Source: Nocardia brasiliensis
Lineage (GTDB): Bacteria; Actinomycetota; Actinomycetes; Mycobacteriales; Mycobacteriaceae
Assembly (NCBI RefSeq): GCF_011801125.1
Contig: NZ_CP046171.1
Coordinates: 6,944,001-7,008,000 of the forward strand
DNA: 64,000 bases
Reading direction: 5' to 3'
In this document: one piece after another, positions 35,696-44,837 of the stretch
How positions within the stretch are numbered: the first letter of the stretch is position 1
How the letters are laid out: each line of letters starts with the position of its first letter
Notes under the pieces: generated by a model
What the model was told of the DNA's origin: nothing
Database searches by the model: none
What the model saw: only the letters and a program-made list of their open reading frames with translations
Translations under genes and position numbers: made by a program

Positions 35696-36499
35696 GTGGC
35701 GACGACCGATACCCAGTACGAGGACCTGCTCCGACTGGTGCTCGCATCCGGCACGAACAAGGCCGACCGCACCGGCACCGGAACGCGCAGCATCTTCGGT
35801 CACCAGCTGCGCTATGACCTTTCGCAGGGCTTCCCGCTGATCACCACCAAAAAGGTGCATCTGAAGTCGATCGTCTACGAGTTGCTGTGGTTCCTGCGCG
35901 GCGATTCCAACGTGAGCTGGTTGCGGGAGCACGGCGTCACCATCTGGGACGAATGGGCCGACGCCCAGGGCGAACTGGGCCCGGTCTACGGCGTTCAGTG
36001 GCGGTCGTGGCCGACGCCGGACGGTACCCACGTCGATCAGCTCTCCGAGGTCCTGCGGACACTGCGGACCAACCCGGACTCCCGGCGCATGCTGGTGTCG
36101 GCCTGGAACGTCGCGGAGTTGGACAAGATGGCGCTGGCCCCCTGCCACGCCTTCTTCCAGTTCTACGTGGCCGACGGGCGGCTGTCCTGCCAGCTGTATC
36201 AGCGCAGTGCAGACCTGTTCCTCGGCGTGCCGTTCAATATCGCCAGCTACGCGCTGCTCACCCACATGGTGGCCCAGCAGAGCGAACTCGAGCCCGGCGA
36301 CTTCATCTGGACTGGCGGCGACTGCCACATCTACGACAACCATCTCGACCAGGTCGGCGAGCAGCTGTCCAGGGAGCCGTACCCGTTCCCGACCCTGCGG
36401 CTGCGGCCCGCGCCGACGCTGTTCGACTACGCCTACGAGGACGTGGAAGTGGTCGGCTATCAGCATCATCCGGCGATCAAGGCGCCGGTCGCGGTGTGA
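35696..36499 (+). CDS. thyA: Thymidylate synthase ThyA
   Basis: Methylates dUMP to dTMP with 5,10-methylene-THF, giving dihydrofolate. The 267-residue protein has all hallmark motifs: [28 protein letters not shown]-like [20 protein letters not shown], the catalytic Cys in [32 protein letters not shown] and [19 protein letters not shown] start at 35696, after GGCAGG. It overlaps dfrA by GTGTGA (36494-36499), so the enzyme that oxidises the folate and the one that re-reduces it are translated together. Confidence 0.98.
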   Translation: MATTDTQYEDLLRLVLASGTNKADRTGTGTRSIFGHQLRYDLSQGFPLITTKKVHLKSIVYELLWFLRGDSNVSWLREHGVTIWDEWADAQGELGPVYGVQWRSWPTPDGTHVDQLSEVLRTLRTNPDSRRMLVSAWNVAELDKMALAPCHAFFQFYVADGRLSCQLYQRSADLFLGVPFNIASYALLTHMVAQQSELEPGDFIWTGGDCHIYDNHLDQVGEQLSREPYPFPTLRLRPAPTLFDYAYEDVEVVGYQHHPAIKAPVAV

Positions 36500-37032
36500 A
36501 CGAGCACGCGCGCCTGCGCAGGCACGGCAGCCGCGCCCGCACGATCGGGTTGATCTGGGCGCAGACACCCGATGGCGTGATCGGCGCCGAGAACACCATT
36601 CCCTGGCGAGTGCCCGAGGACATGGCGAACTTCAAGGCCGTCACCATGGGCCATCCGGTGATCATGGGCAGGCGGACCTGGGACTCGCTGCCGCCCCGCT
36701 TCCGGCCGCTGGTCGGGCGCCGCAACATCGTGGTGACCAGGCAGCCCGAGTGGAGCGCCGCGGGCGCCGAACGCGCGGGCTCGCTGCCCGAGGCGCTGGC
36801 GCTCAGCGGGCAGGACACCGTGTGGATCGCCGGTGGCGGCGAGATCTATCGCGCCGCCATGGCTTTCGCCACCGACCTGCTCGTCACCGAGGTCGACACC
36901 GCGGTCGCCGGCGATGCCTACGCGCCCACCATCGGCCCCGAGTGGAAGGACGCCGACACCTCGCCGTGGCAGCGCTCCACCTCGGGTGTCGACTATCGAA
37001 TCCGCCGCTATATCCGCAGGTCCACAGACTGA
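36496..37032 (+). CDS. dfrA: Dihydrofolate reductase
   Basis: Reduces dihydrofolate to THF with NADPH; the target class of trimethoprim. The 178-residue protein starts with GTG in a 4-nt overlap with thyA, giving a short basic lead ([18 protein letters not shown]) before the core. Core motifs: [67 protein letters not shown] and [14 protein letters not shown]. The active-site acid (Glu in VPEDMANF) and the NADPH loop are intact. A later start inside the lead is possible. Confidence 0.97.
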   Translation: MNEHARLRRHGSRARTIGLIWAQTPDGVIGAENTIPWRVPEDMANFKAVTMGHPVIMGRRTWDSLPPRFRPLVGRRNIVVTRQPEWSAAGAERAGSLPEALALSGQDTVWIAGGGEIYRAAMAFATDLLVTEVDTAVAGDAYAPTIGPEWKDADTSPWQRSTSGVDYRIRRYIRRSTD

Positions 37033-37230
37033 TCGGCAACGATCGGCAGCACCGGCGGCGGGCACACGACACCGTTCGATCACAGAACGCCGCCACCACG
37101 CAAACCAGGCACGAGACCCTGCGTGGTCGGGCATACTCCAGTTAAGTGGCGCCCGGGCCCAGTCCGCCCGAGCCCCCGAGCCGATGCGACCAGCCCTCGC
37201 ACCGGCTGCTGTCATTGCGAAAGGCGGTCC

Positions 37231-37557
37231 ATGGACAAGAAATCGCTGACTGCGGTTGCTCGACAACAACTCAAGTTGGCCAGCACCGCCACGAGCGGGC
37301 GCAGTTCGCAGACGATCTACGGCGGTCACGCGAACACACTGCGCCAGACCGTGGTCGGCCTCAGCGCGGGTCAGAGCCTGGCCGAGCACGACAACGCGGG
37401 CGAGGCCACCCTGCTCGTGCTCAGCGGCACCCTGACCCTGATCAGCGGTGCCAACGAATGGAAGGGCTCCACCGGTGACCTGCTGGTGGTGCCCAAGGCC
37501 AGGCACAGCGTCAAAGCCGTCGACGATGTCGCCTTCCTGCTGACGGTCGCCAAGTAG
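37231..37557 (+). CDS. Small cupin-domain protein
   Basis: A 108-residue single-domain cupin. The two cupin motifs are degenerate (GQSLAEHDNAGEATLLVLSG and GDLLVVPKARHSVKAV); two His and a Glu remain as possible metal ligands. Such proteins may bind a metal or a small ligand; the reaction is unknown. It lies ~200 nt after dfrA and 61 nt before the DyP gene, so it could share a transcript with the encapsulin system, though no evidence shows a joint role. Confidence 0.8.
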   Translation: MDKKSLTAVARQQLKLASTATSGRSSQTIYGGHANTLRQTVVGLSAGQSLAEHDNAGEATLLVLSGTLTLISGANEWKGSTGDLLVVPKARHSVKAVDDVAFLLTVAK

Positions 37558-37618
37558 TTGCCCGGCAAGCCCGTGCCGCATGATCGGTGGTCACGGTACG
37601 GGCATTAGGCTCTTGGCT

Positions 37619-38635
37619 ATGAGCGAGCCGCAGTCCATTCTTGAACCGCTCACACCGGCCGCGATCTTCCTCGTGGCCACCATCGACGAGGGTGGCGAGG
37701 CGGTCGTGCGGGACACGCTCGCCGATATCGCCGGACTGCGCCGCTCGGTCGGATTCCGCATTCCCGGAGCGGGACTCAGCTGCGTCACCGCGATCGGCTC
37801 CGCCGCATGGGATCGGCTCTTCGCCGGCCCCAAGCCCGCCGAACTGCACGAGTTCCCCGGGTTCGTCGGCGCCCACCACCAGGCCCCCGCGACGCCCGGT
37901 GATCTGCTGTTCCATATTCGGGCGCAGAATCAGGACGCCTGCTTCGAGCTCGCCATGGCGATCGGCGACCGGCTGGCGGGCGCGGCCACCATCGTGGACG
38001 AGACCATCGGCTTCCGCTATTTCGAGCAGCGCGACCTGCTCGGATTCGTGGACGGCACCGAGAATCCCGAGGGGCACTCGGCCTACACGGCCGCACTGGT
38101 CGGCGACGAGGACCCCGAATTCCGCGGCGGCAGTTACGTCATCGTGCAGAAGTATCTGCATCCGCTGGCGGACTGGCGGGCGTTGACGGTCGAGCAGCAG
38201 GAAAAGATCATCGGCCGCACCAAGCTGGACGACTTCGAACTCTCCGACGCCGACAAGCCCGCGGACTCGCACGTCGCGGTGAACACCATCGTGGACGCCG
38301 ACGGCACCGAACGCGAGATCCTGCGCGCCAACATGCCTTTCGGCAGCGTCAAGGACGGCGAGTTCGGCACCTACTACATCGCCTACGCGGCAACGCCCAG
38401 CGTCACCGAGCTGATGCTGACGCGCATGTTCGTCGGCACCGAGGAGGCGGCCTACGACCGCATCCTCGATTTCTCCATCGCGGTCACCGGCACCTCGTTC
38501 TTCGCGCCGACCGCCGATTTCCTCGAAGAACTTCCCCCACCGCCGGACGACACCGCAGCAGCGGAACAGGTGCGGCCCAACGACATCGGCGCCGGCTCAC
38601 TCGGTATCGGCACGTTGAAAAGGAGCAGGTCATGA
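37619..38635 (+). CDS. Dye-decolorising (DyP-type) peroxidase, encapsulin cargo
   Basis: A 338-residue heme peroxidase. The DyP signature GXXDG with distal Asp is in LLGFVDGTENPEGHSA; the proximal His is in DSHVAVNTIVDADG; the distal Arg lies in REILRANMPFGSVKDGEFGT. The last residues, DIGAGSLGIGTLKRSRS, contain the SLxIGxLK cargo-loading peptide that docks on the inner face of encapsulin shells. The next gene is the encapsulin, starting in an ATGA overlap. The enzyme is therefore expected to be packed in a nanocompartment, probably for peroxide defence. A proline/acid linker (EELPPPPDDTAAAEQ) joins the domain to the tail. Confidence 0.95.
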   Translation: MSEPQSILEPLTPAAIFLVATIDEGGEAVVRDTLADIAGLRRSVGFRIPGAGLSCVTAIGSAAWDRLFAGPKPAELHEFPGFVGAHHQAPATPGDLLFHIRAQNQDACFELAMAIGDRLAGAATIVDETIGFRYFEQRDLLGFVDGTENPEGHSAYTAALVGDEDPEFRGGSYVIVQKYLHPLADWRALTVEQQEKIIGRTKLDDFELSDADKPADSHVAVNTIVDADGTEREILRANMPFGSVKDGEFGTYYIAYAATPSVTELMLTRMFVGTEEAAYDRILDFSIAVTGTSFFAPTADFLEELPPPPDDTAAAEQVRPNDIGAGSLGIGTLKRSRS

Positions 38636-39432
38636 ACAACCTCCATCGCGAACTCGCGCCGATCACCGACGAGGCTTGGTCGGCGATCGAGGAAGAGGCG
38701 ACGCGCACCTTCAAACGCCACATCGCGGGCCGCCGCGTCGTGGATGTGTCCGGCCCGCACGGCCTGGATTACGCGGCCGTCGGCACCGGGCACACCACCT
38801 CGATCGCGGCGCCCGCCGACGGCGTGCTCGCCCGCCAGCGCGTGGTCGCGCCGCTGGTCGAGCTGCGAGTGCCGTTCCGGTTGTCCCGCGAGGAACTCGA
38901 CAACGTCGAACGCGGCGCCAAGGACACCGATCTGGACGCGGTGAAGGACGCCGCGCAGAAGATCGCGTTCGCCGAGGACCGGGCCATCTTCGAGGGGTAC
39001 CCGGCCGCGAACATCACCGGCATCCGCGCCAGTTCGACCAACCAGGCCATCGCGCTGCCCAGCGATCCGCGGCAGGTGCCGGAGTCGGTGGCGCTCGCGT
39101 TGAGCGCGCTGCGCCTGGCCGGCGTCGACGGACCGTACTCGGTGCTGTTGAGTGCGGACCTGTTCACGGCGGTCAGCGAGACCTCCGACCACGGTCATCC
39201 GATCCGCACCCACATCGAGCGCCTCATCCCGGACGGCGAGATCATCTGGGCGCCCGCCATCGACGGCGCGTTCGTGCTCACCACCCGCGGCGGCGACTAC
39301 GACCTGCGGCTCGGCCAGGATCTGTCCATCGGCTATCTGTCCCACGACGCCGAGTCGGTGCAGCTGTACTTCCAGCAGAGCCTGACCTTCCTGGTGTACA
39401 CCGCGGAGGCCGCGGTCGCGCTCGAATCCTGA
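38632..39432 (+). CDS. Family 1 encapsulin nanocompartment shell protein
   Basis: A 266-residue HK97-fold shell protein: MNNLHRELAPITDEAWSAIE, EEATRTFKRHIAGRRVVDVS, the E-loop region FRLSREELDNVERGAKDTDL, FAEDRAIFEGY and the C-terminal SIGYLSHDAESVQLYFQQSL. The usual Family 1 length is ~265 residues. It follows the DyP cargo gene in a 4-nt overlap with AGGAG upstream, so shell and cargo are made together. Confidence 0.96.
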   Translation: MNNLHRELAPITDEAWSAIEEEATRTFKRHIAGRRVVDVSGPHGLDYAAVGTGHTTSIAAPADGVLARQRVVAPLVELRVPFRLSREELDNVERGAKDTDLDAVKDAAQKIAFAEDRAIFEGYPAANITGIRASSTNQAIALPSDPRQVPESVALALSALRLAGVDGPYSVLLSADLFTAVSETSDHGHPIRTHIERLIPDGEIIWAPAIDGAFVLTTRGGDYDLRLGQDLSIGYLSHDAESVQLYFQQSLTFLVYTAEAAVALES

Positions 39433-39497
39433 GCGGCCGGCTCGCGGGCGGGACGGTAGCGTGTGCCGCAGCAGGGCCGGACACAGGTAGGTGAGCG

Positions 39498-40028
39498 ATG
39501 ACGACGGTGCGGGCGGGCGTTGTGCCCACACAGCGGGTGGCGCTCTACAGCGCGCTCGGCCTCCTGGTGACCGCCGGACTCTGCGCGGCGGTGGTCGCGC
39601 TGTTCGGCCTCGACCGGGTGGTCACCGGGCTGCTGATCGGCGCGGTCGCCGGGGTCGCGCTGCTCGTCGTGCTGTTCACCAGGGACGCCGTCGTGCTCAC
39701 CGAGCGCACGATCTATCTGCGCACGCCGTGGGCGTCGTCCAGCATCGACTGGGACCGGGTGGTCGCCGGTCGCTTCGCCCTCGACGACCACGCGCGGTGG
39801 TCGCTGGCGCTGGACCTGACCGACGGCGACGAGCGCCACGGCGAGTTGGTGCTGCTGGCGATGCCGCCGGTGCTCGGCCCGGTATCGGGCGCCTACGATC
39901 TGCGTAAACGGGAGCAGGTCAACGAGATTCGCGCCCTGCTGCGCAGCAAGAGCGTGCCTATCACCATCCTGCCGGAGATCGCCGGTGCGCTGCAGCGGCA
40001 TTGGCGGATCGCGCCGCCCACCCACTGA
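39498..40028 (+). CDS. PH-like membrane protein (two TM helices)
   Basis: A 176-residue protein. Two hydrophobic segments (VALYSALGLLVTAGLCAAVV and VVTGLLIGAVAGVALLVVLF) are followed by a ~110-residue domain with the pattern VVLTERTIYLRTPWASSSID, WDRVVAGRFALDDHARWSLA that resembles bacterial PH domains. It starts 65 nt after the encapsulin gene. The role is unknown; a link to the encapsulin system is possible only by proximity. Confidence 0.75.
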   Translation: MTTVRAGVVPTQRVALYSALGLLVTAGLCAAVVALFGLDRVVTGLLIGAVAGVALLVVLFTRDAVVLTERTIYLRTPWASSSIDWDRVVAGRFALDDHARWSLALDLTDGDERHGELVLLAMPPVLGPVSGAYDLRKREQVNEIRALLRSKSVPITILPEIAGALQRHWRIAPPTH

Positions 40029-40064
40029 ACGCCTGCGAGCGGTGCAACACCCCGCGCTCGCGGG

Positions 40065-40217
40065 CTACCAGCCGAAAAGCTCTGCCAACTCGATCGATTC
40101 GTCGTCCCACCGGTGCTCGATCGCCACGCGTTCGCGCTCCGGCAGTTCGGGTGCCCATCCGCAGCGACGCCAGAAGTCCTCGCGATACTCCTGGCTCAGC
40201 GGTCTCGGTTTGTCCAT
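40065..40217 (-). CDS. Small hypothetical protein, 50 residues
   Basis: MDKPRPLSQEYREDFWRRCG, then WAPELPERERVAIEHRWDDE and SIELAELFGW. It has a good ribosome binding site (GTGAGGGACGGC before the ATG) and codon use like its neighbours. It is Trp-rich and charged, with no domain that I recognise. It could be a real small protein ahead of or after the epoxide hydrolase unit on the same strand. Confidence 0.55.
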   Translation of the reverse strand: MDKPRPLSQEYREDFWRRCGWAPELPERERVAIEHRWDDESIELAELFGW

Positions 40218-40303
40218 GCCGTCCCTCACCGATGGTCCTGCTCCCACGATTGTGGGCCCGCCACGGCGGCGACATGCCGGAACAGGCCCACGGACTTCGG
40301 ATT

Positions 40304-41458
40304 TCAGCGCAGGTCGCGGAAAAACTCCCGAATGTCGGTGGTGAGCAGCACGGGTTCCTCCAGCGCCGCGAAGTGCCCGCCGCGGTCGAGATCGTGCCAG
40401 CGGGTGATGTTGTGCTCGGTCTCGGCGTATTTCCGAATGCCGATGTCGTGGGCGAAGACCAGCGCCGCGGTCGGCACGCCGGAACTCTTCTTCGACGCGC
40501 CCCAACCGCCCTCCTGCGCGTAACCCACGTAGGCCGCCGAGCCCGCGGCGCCGTTGAGCCAGTACAGCATCACGTTGGTCAGCAACCGATCCCGATCGAT
40601 GATCCGGTCCGGATCGATGTCGCGCGGATGCGTCCACTCACGGAACTTGTCCATGATCCAGGCCAGCTGGCCCACCGGCGAATCGACCAGCCCGTAGGCC
40701 AGCGTCTGCGGCCGGGTGGACTGCACCGCGATGTAACCGAACTCCTCCCGCATGAACGCCTCGATCCGGCGGACCCGATCCCGCTCGATCTCACTCAGGC
40801 TCGCCAGCTCCGCTGGGGCGAGCGGCAGCGGCAGCATCGGCCCCGGACCACCGTTGACGTGCACGCCCGCAACGTTTTCCGGTGCGACCCGGCCGACCTC
40901 GGGGCTCACCGCCGCGCCGATATCGCCGCCCTGCACGCCGTAGCGTTCGTAGCCGAGCCTGCGCATCAGCTCGGCCCACGCCCCGGCGATCCGTTCGACG
41001 GTCCAGCCCGCCGTGCTTACCGGACCCGAGAAGCCGAAGCCGGGCAGTGACGGAATCACCAGGTGGAACGCGTCTTTCGGGTCGCCACCGTGCGCACGCG
41101 GGTCCGACAGCGGCCCGATCACATCGAGGAATTCCACCACCGAGCCCGGCCAGCCGTGCGTCAGCAGCAGCGGCAGCGCGTGCGCCTCTGGCGAGCGCAC
41201 GTGCAGGAAATGGATGGTCTGCCCGTCGATCTCGGTCAGGTACTGCGGATACGAGTTGAGCCGTGCCTCCGCCGCACGCCAGTCGTAACCGGTGCGCCAG
41301 TAGTCCACCAGTCCGCGCAGCCAGCCGGTCGGCACGCCGGTGTCCCAGCCGTCGCCGGGCAGCGGGGCGGGCAGGCGCGCGCTGTCGAGCCGAGCGCGCA
41401 GGTCGTCGAGCTGCTGCTGCGGGATATCGATGCGGAATTCGGTGATCTCGTTGCTCAT
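40304..41458 (-). CDS. Epoxide hydrolase (EHN-domain alpha/beta hydrolase)
   Basis: A 384-residue microsomal-type epoxide hydrolase. An N-terminal EHN segment ([36 protein letters not shown]) precedes the hydrolase core. The oxyanion motif is [17 protein letters not shown], the nucleophile Asp is in [16 protein letters not shown], and the catalytic His is in [14 protein letters not shown]. The cap-domain Tyr/Glu partners are not certain. It faces a WYL-domain regulator across 62 nt and is probably controlled by it. The natural epoxide substrate is unknown. Confidence 0.92.
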   Translation of the reverse strand: MSNEITEFRIDIPQQQLDDLRARLDSARLPAPLPGDGWDTGVPTGWLRGLVDYWRTGYDWRAAEARLNSYPQYLTEIDGQTIHFLHVRSPEAHALPLLLTHGWPGSVVEFLDVIGPLSDPRAHGGDPKDAFHLVIPSLPGFGFSGPVSTAGWTVERIAGAWAELMRRLGYERYGVQGGDIGAAVSPEVGRVAPENVAGVHVNGGPGPMLPLPLAPAELASLSEIERDRVRRIEAFMREEFGYIAVQSTRPQTLAYGLVDSPVGQLAWIMDKFREWTHPRDIDPDRIIDRDRLLTNVMLYWLNGAAGSAAYVGYAQEGGWGASKKSSGVPTAALVFAHDIGIRKYAETEHNITRWHDLDRGGHFAALEEPVLLTTDIREFFRDLR

Positions 41459-41520
41459 GAACAGAGGGTATGACGCGGCTAGGACAGTTATGGCCCTAGG
41501 TTTCCCGCATACTTGTCTTC

Positions 41521-42471
41521 ATGTTGGAAACCTCCGCCCGCCTGCTCCGGCTGCTCTCCCTGCTGCAGACGCCGCGCGACTGGACCGGCACCGAGCTGGC
41601 CGAACGCCTCGAGGTCGACGTGCGCACCGTCCGGCGCGACATCGACAAGCTGCGCCACCTGGGCTATCCCGTGAACGCCACGGCCGGGGTCGCCGGATAT
41701 CGGCTCGGCGCGGGCGCGAAGCTGCCGCCGCTGCTGCTGGACGACGAGGAGGCGGTGGCCGTCGCGATCGGGTTGCGCACCGCGGCGGGCGGCACCATCA
41801 CCGGCATCGAGGACAGCTCGTTGCGGGCGTTGACCAAGCTCGAAAAGGTGCTGCCGGCGCGGCTGCGGCATCGGGTGAGCCTGCTGCAATCGGTCACCGT
41901 CACGGTGGCCGCGGGCGGGCCGACCGTCGACCCGGACACGCTCACCGCGATCGCTGGCGCGATCAGGGACAACCACCGGCTCCGGTTCGACTATCGAAGC
42001 CACGACGGCGCGACATCGCTGCGCACCACCGAGCCACATCGCCTGGCGCACACCGGCCGTCGCTGGTATCTGATCGGCTGGGACGTCGACCGCGCCGACT
42101 GGCGCACCTACCGCGTCGACCGGCTCCAGCCCCGCATCCCGACCGGCCCGCGGTTCACCCCGCGCGAGGCGCCCGACGCGGATCTGTCCGGCTATCTGAC
42201 GCAGGGCGTGACGAATTCGCCGTACCGCTATGCCGCGCGGGTCACCCTCGGGGTGTCCGCCGAGGTGGCGGCCGAGCGCATCGCCCCGACCGTCGGCCTG
42301 CTCGAAGCCGTCGACGCCGACTCGTGCACGCTGCGCGTCGGCGCCAACTCACTCGACGAAATGGCGATCTACCTGGCGAGTTTCGGCTTCCCCATGCGGG
42401 TGCACGAACCGCGGGAGTTGATCGACCACATCCACACCTTGGCTCAGCGCCTGCGGGAGTCCGTCGACTGA
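41521..42471 (+). CDS. HTH/WYL-domain transcriptional regulator
   Basis: A 316-residue regulator. The N-terminal HTH_11 is LLSLLQTPRDWTGTELAERL, EVDVRTVRRDIDKLRHLGYP. The WYL domain (~140-215) contains LRFDYRSHDG and the namesake GRRWYLIGWDVDRADWRTYR. A C-terminal WCX extension follows. Such proteins sense nucleotide or other ligands and act as repressors or activators. The gene is divergent from the epoxide hydrolase, which is the likely target; CTAGG motifs in the 62-nt interval could be part of the site. Confidence 0.9.
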   Translation: MLETSARLLRLLSLLQTPRDWTGTELAERLEVDVRTVRRDIDKLRHLGYPVNATAGVAGYRLGAGAKLPPLLLDDEEAVAVAIGLRTAAGGTITGIEDSSLRALTKLEKVLPARLRHRVSLLQSVTVTVAAGGPTVDPDTLTAIAGAIRDNHRLRFDYRSHDGATSLRTTEPHRLAHTGRRWYLIGWDVDRADWRTYRVDRLQPRIPTGPRFTPREAPDADLSGYLTQGVTNSPYRYAARVTLGVSAEVAAERIAPTVGLLEAVDADSCTLRVGANSLDEMAIYLASFGFPMRVHEPRELIDHIHTLAQRLRESVD

Positions 42472-42481
42472 GCTCTCCGGC

Positions 42482-43492
42482 TCAGACCACGAGCACCGTC
42501 TTGCCCTGGGCGTGTCCGGCGATGATGTGGTCGAGTGCGACGCCGGCCTGCGCCAGCGGATGCCGCCGCTCGATCAGGGGACGCACCTTACCCGCGGCGA
42601 CGAGCTCGGCGAGGTATTCGAGGTCGGCTCGCCGCGGGCGCACGAGATGCACCGCGATCCGCTGGCGCACGAACAGGTTGGCCGGCATCATCTTTCCCAT
42701 CCAGACGAGCGGGCCCGCCCAATTCCCGCCCGGCGCACCCGCGGACGCGACGAACACTCCCCTCGGGGCGAGCACTCGACGACAGTCCCGCAGCGTGCGA
42801 TTGCCGACCAGGTCGAGCAGCACGTCATAGCGCGCCGCGCCGGTCGTGAAATCCGCTGCGGTGTAGTCGATCACGTGATCTGCGCCGAGTTCTCGCACGG
42901 CGGCGACATGGCGGGTGCTGCACACCGCGGTCACCTCGGCGCCGAGCGCCTTGGCGAGTTGGATCGCGAACGTGCCGACACCGCCAGAGGCGCCGTTGAT
43001 CAGCACCCGCTGACCCGCGCGCAGCCGCCCCGCGTCGCGCAGGCCCTGCAACGCGGTCATGCCCGAATCAGGCACGGCCGCAAGCTCTTCGAGGGGCACC
43101 CCGGCCGGAGCGAGCGCCAACCGCTCGGTGGAGACACAGGCGTACTCGGCGAAGGCACCCGCACCGACCTCCCCGAAAACCCGGTCGCCCGGCCGGAATC
43201 CGGTGACATCCGCGCCGACCGCGACCACCTCGCCTGCCAGATCGTGCCCGATGACCGGGTCCTTGGGCCGACGCAGGCCGAAGCCCAGGCGCAGCAGGTA
43301 GGGCGTGCCGGTGAGCAGGTGCGCGTCACCCCGGCACACCGCCGCCGCACGAACCCGGACCAACACCTCGCCAGCGCGCGGGTTCGGCCGGGCGACCCGC
43401 TCGGCCCGCAGCACCGCACCGGTGCCGTAACACGGTGCCACCACCGCCGTCATCTCGGCGGCGGTCACGGTGGTGTCCTCGATCTCGGGCAT
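42482..43492 (-). CDS. Zinc-independent MDR family NAD(P)-dependent oxidoreductase (quinone-reductase-like)
   Basis: A 336-residue medium-chain reductase. GroES-like domain: PRAGEVLVRVRAAAVCRGDA, GHDLAGEVVAVGADVTGFRP, GDRVFGEVGAGAFAEYA. Rossmann domain: INGASGGVGTFAIQLAKALG, GADHVIDYTAADF, LLDLVGNRTL, and a C-terminal GKTVLVV. The lack of the zinc Cys set places it with quinone reductases. It is divergent from a TetR regulator across two 15-bp palindromes and is the likely target; substrates are unknown. Confidence 0.92.
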   Translation of the reverse strand: MPEIEDTTVTAAEMTAVVAPCYGTGAVLRAERVARPNPRAGEVLVRVRAAAVCRGDAHLLTGTPYLLRLGFGLRRPKDPVIGHDLAGEVVAVGADVTGFRPGDRVFGEVGAGAFAEYACVSTERLALAPAGVPLEELAAVPDSGMTALQGLRDAGRLRAGQRVLINGASGGVGTFAIQLAKALGAEVTAVCSTRHVAAVRELGADHVIDYTAADFTTGAARYDVLLDLVGNRTLRDCRRVLAPRGVFVASAGAPGGNWAGPLVWMGKMMPANLFVRQRIAVHLVRPRRADLEYLAELVAAGKVRPLIERRHPLAQAGVALDHIIAGHAQGKTVLVV

Positions 43493-43514
43493 CGGATTTC
43501 CTCGCTACGCGGAG

Positions 43515-43529
43515 ACTTACAGCGTAAGT
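43515..43529. promoter_or_regulatory. TetR operator 1 (ACTTAC-AGC-GTAAGT)
   Basis: A perfect 6-3-6 palindrome 22 nt upstream of the reductase start. The same design recurs 34 bp away. Confidence 0.8.
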
Positions 43530-43548
43530 CACTCCCCTCGGACGGTAC

Positions 43549-43563
43549 GCTTACACCGTAAGT
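43549..43563. promoter_or_regulatory. TetR operator 2 (GCTTAC-ACC-GTAAGT)
   Basis: A near-perfect 6-3-6 palindrome sharing the core TTAC-N3-GTAA with operator 1 and ending 19 nt before the TetR ATG. Together they can govern both divergent genes. Confidence 0.8.
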
Positions 43564-43582
43564 ACGTCAACCGAGAGGGTCC

Positions 43583-44290
43583 ATGCCCAAGCCACCCGCC
43601 ACCGACACACCGCGCACCCCACTGAACCGGGAAAAGGTGCTGCGCGCCGCCGTGCGCGCAGCGGACGAGCACGGCCTCGCCGCGCTGTCCATGCGCAAGC
43701 TGGCCCAACCGCTCGGGGTCGAGGCGATGTCGCTGTACAACCACGTCGCCAACAAGGACGACCTGCTCGACGGCATCGCCGACCTGGTGATCGCCGAGAT
43801 GGCCGCGCCCGCCATCGGCGGCGACTGGAAGGCGGCCATGCGCGAGCGCGCACACTCCGCACACGAGGTGCTGCTGCGGCATCCGTGGGCCACGGGACTC
43901 ATCGGCTCCCGCCTGAACGTCGGGCCCGCGATGCTGCGCTACATCGACGCCACCCTGGGTTGCCTACGCGCCGCAGGCTTTTCGTACCAGCTCGCCGATC
44001 GCGCCTGGAACGCGATGGACAGCCACATCTACGGCTTCACCATGCAGGAGAACAACTTTCCGCTCCAGCCGGACGAATACGCCGCAGCGGCGGCACAGTT
44101 CCTGCCACACATTCCGCCGGATCGGTTCCCGTACATGAACGCGCTCTCCCAATTGGTAATCGATGGAAAGCACACGGGCATAGCAGATTTCGACTTCGGC
44201 CTGGACCTGATCCTCGACGGACTGGACCGCCTGCTCGCTAGGTCCGGCCCCGCCGAACTCAGTCCAGACCCGCGGTCGCCTCGGGGTTGA
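43583..44290 (+). CDS. TetR family regulator with TetR_C_1 (TetR-type) sensor domain
   Basis: A 235-residue repressor. HTH: LNREKVLRAAVRAADEHGLA, ALSMRKLAQPLGVEAMSLYN, HVANKDDLLDGIADLV. The sensor half has HSAHEVLLRHPWATGLIGSR and AWNAMDSHIYGFTMQENNFP, the arrangement of tetracycline-repressor-like C-terminal domains. It probably represses itself and the divergent reductase. Its 3' end overlaps the convergent MarR gene by 32 nt. Confidence 0.9.
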   Translation: MPKPPATDTPRTPLNREKVLRAAVRAADEHGLAALSMRKLAQPLGVEAMSLYNHVANKDDLLDGIADLVIAEMAAPAIGGDWKAAMRERAHSAHEVLLRHPWATGLIGSRLNVGPAMLRYIDATLGCLRAAGFSYQLADRAWNAMDSHIYGFTMQENNFPLQPDEYAAAAAQFLPHIPPDRFPYMNALSQLVIDGKHTGIADFDFGLDLILDGLDRLLARSGPAELSPDPRSPRG

Positions 44291-44729
44291 CCGTGTCGCG
44301 CACGATGCGCAGCGCGGTAACGAGCCCGTCGAGCTGCTGCGGGGTCAGCAGCCCGGTCAACCAGCGCTCGACCGCGCGCAGATAGTCCGGCAGCACCTCC
44401 GCGAGCCGCCGCGCCCCCGCCGCGGTGAGCACGGCATAGGCGCTGCGCCGATCACCGGGGTCGAGTTCCCGCTCGACCAGTCCAGACCGGGTCAGCCGAT
44501 CCACCAGCCGGGTCACGCCGCTGGTGGACAGCGCGGTCTGCGTGGCGAGATCAGTCATGCGCAACCGTCGGCCCGGCGAACGACTAAGGCGCATCAGGGC
44601 ATTCAGATCCATGCCGGTCAAGCCGTGCGCCCGCCAGGTCGGCTCCAGCCTGGCCACCACACCCGCGTGGGCCTCGAACAGCAGGCCCATCGTGGTCAGC
44701 CGGGAATCGTCGAACAGGTCCGCGTCCAT
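44259..44729 (-). CDS. MarR family transcriptional regulator
   Basis: A 156-residue winged-helix regulator: GLLFEAHAGVVARLEPTWRA, GMDLNALMRLSRSPGRRLRM, TDLATQTALSTSGVTRLVDR (recognition helix), SGLVERELDPGDRRSAYAVL (wing). It is divergent from the SGNH hydrolase gene; the 108-nt interval contains a promoter facing that gene and an overlapping palindrome, so the hydrolase is its likely target. Confidence 0.92.
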   Translation of the reverse strand: MDADLFDDSRLTTMGLLFEAHAGVVARLEPTWRAHGLTGMDLNALMRLSRSPGRRLRMTDLATQTALSTSGVTRLVDRLTRSGLVERELDPGDRRSAYAVLTAAGARRLAEVLPDYLRAVERWLTGLLTPQQLDGLVTALRIVRDTVNPEATAGLD

Positions 44730-44766
44730 GCCACCAACCTACCGGAAGTAATTGACCCAGGGATAG

Positions 44767-44795
44767 TTGACAAGAGGAATACCCCACTGTAGAAA
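44767..44795 (+). promoter_or_regulatory. Promoter of the SGNH hydrolase gene
   Basis: TTGACA (44767-44772), 17-nt spacer, TAGAAA (44790-44795): a near-consensus sigma-A promoter, with the ATG 42 nt after the -10 box. Confidence 0.65.
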
Positions 44796-44812
44796 TATGC
44801 ATACGCATTATT
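44793..44812. promoter_or_regulatory. Possible MarR operator
   Basis: AAATATGC-ATAC-GCATTATT is an imperfect AT-rich palindrome overlapping the -10 box of the SGNH gene. GAGGAATA/TATTCCTC arms (44774-44781, 44809-44816) enclose the same area. Confidence 0.5.
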
Positions 44813-44837
44813 CCTCGCAGCAATCACTGGAGTTCCG

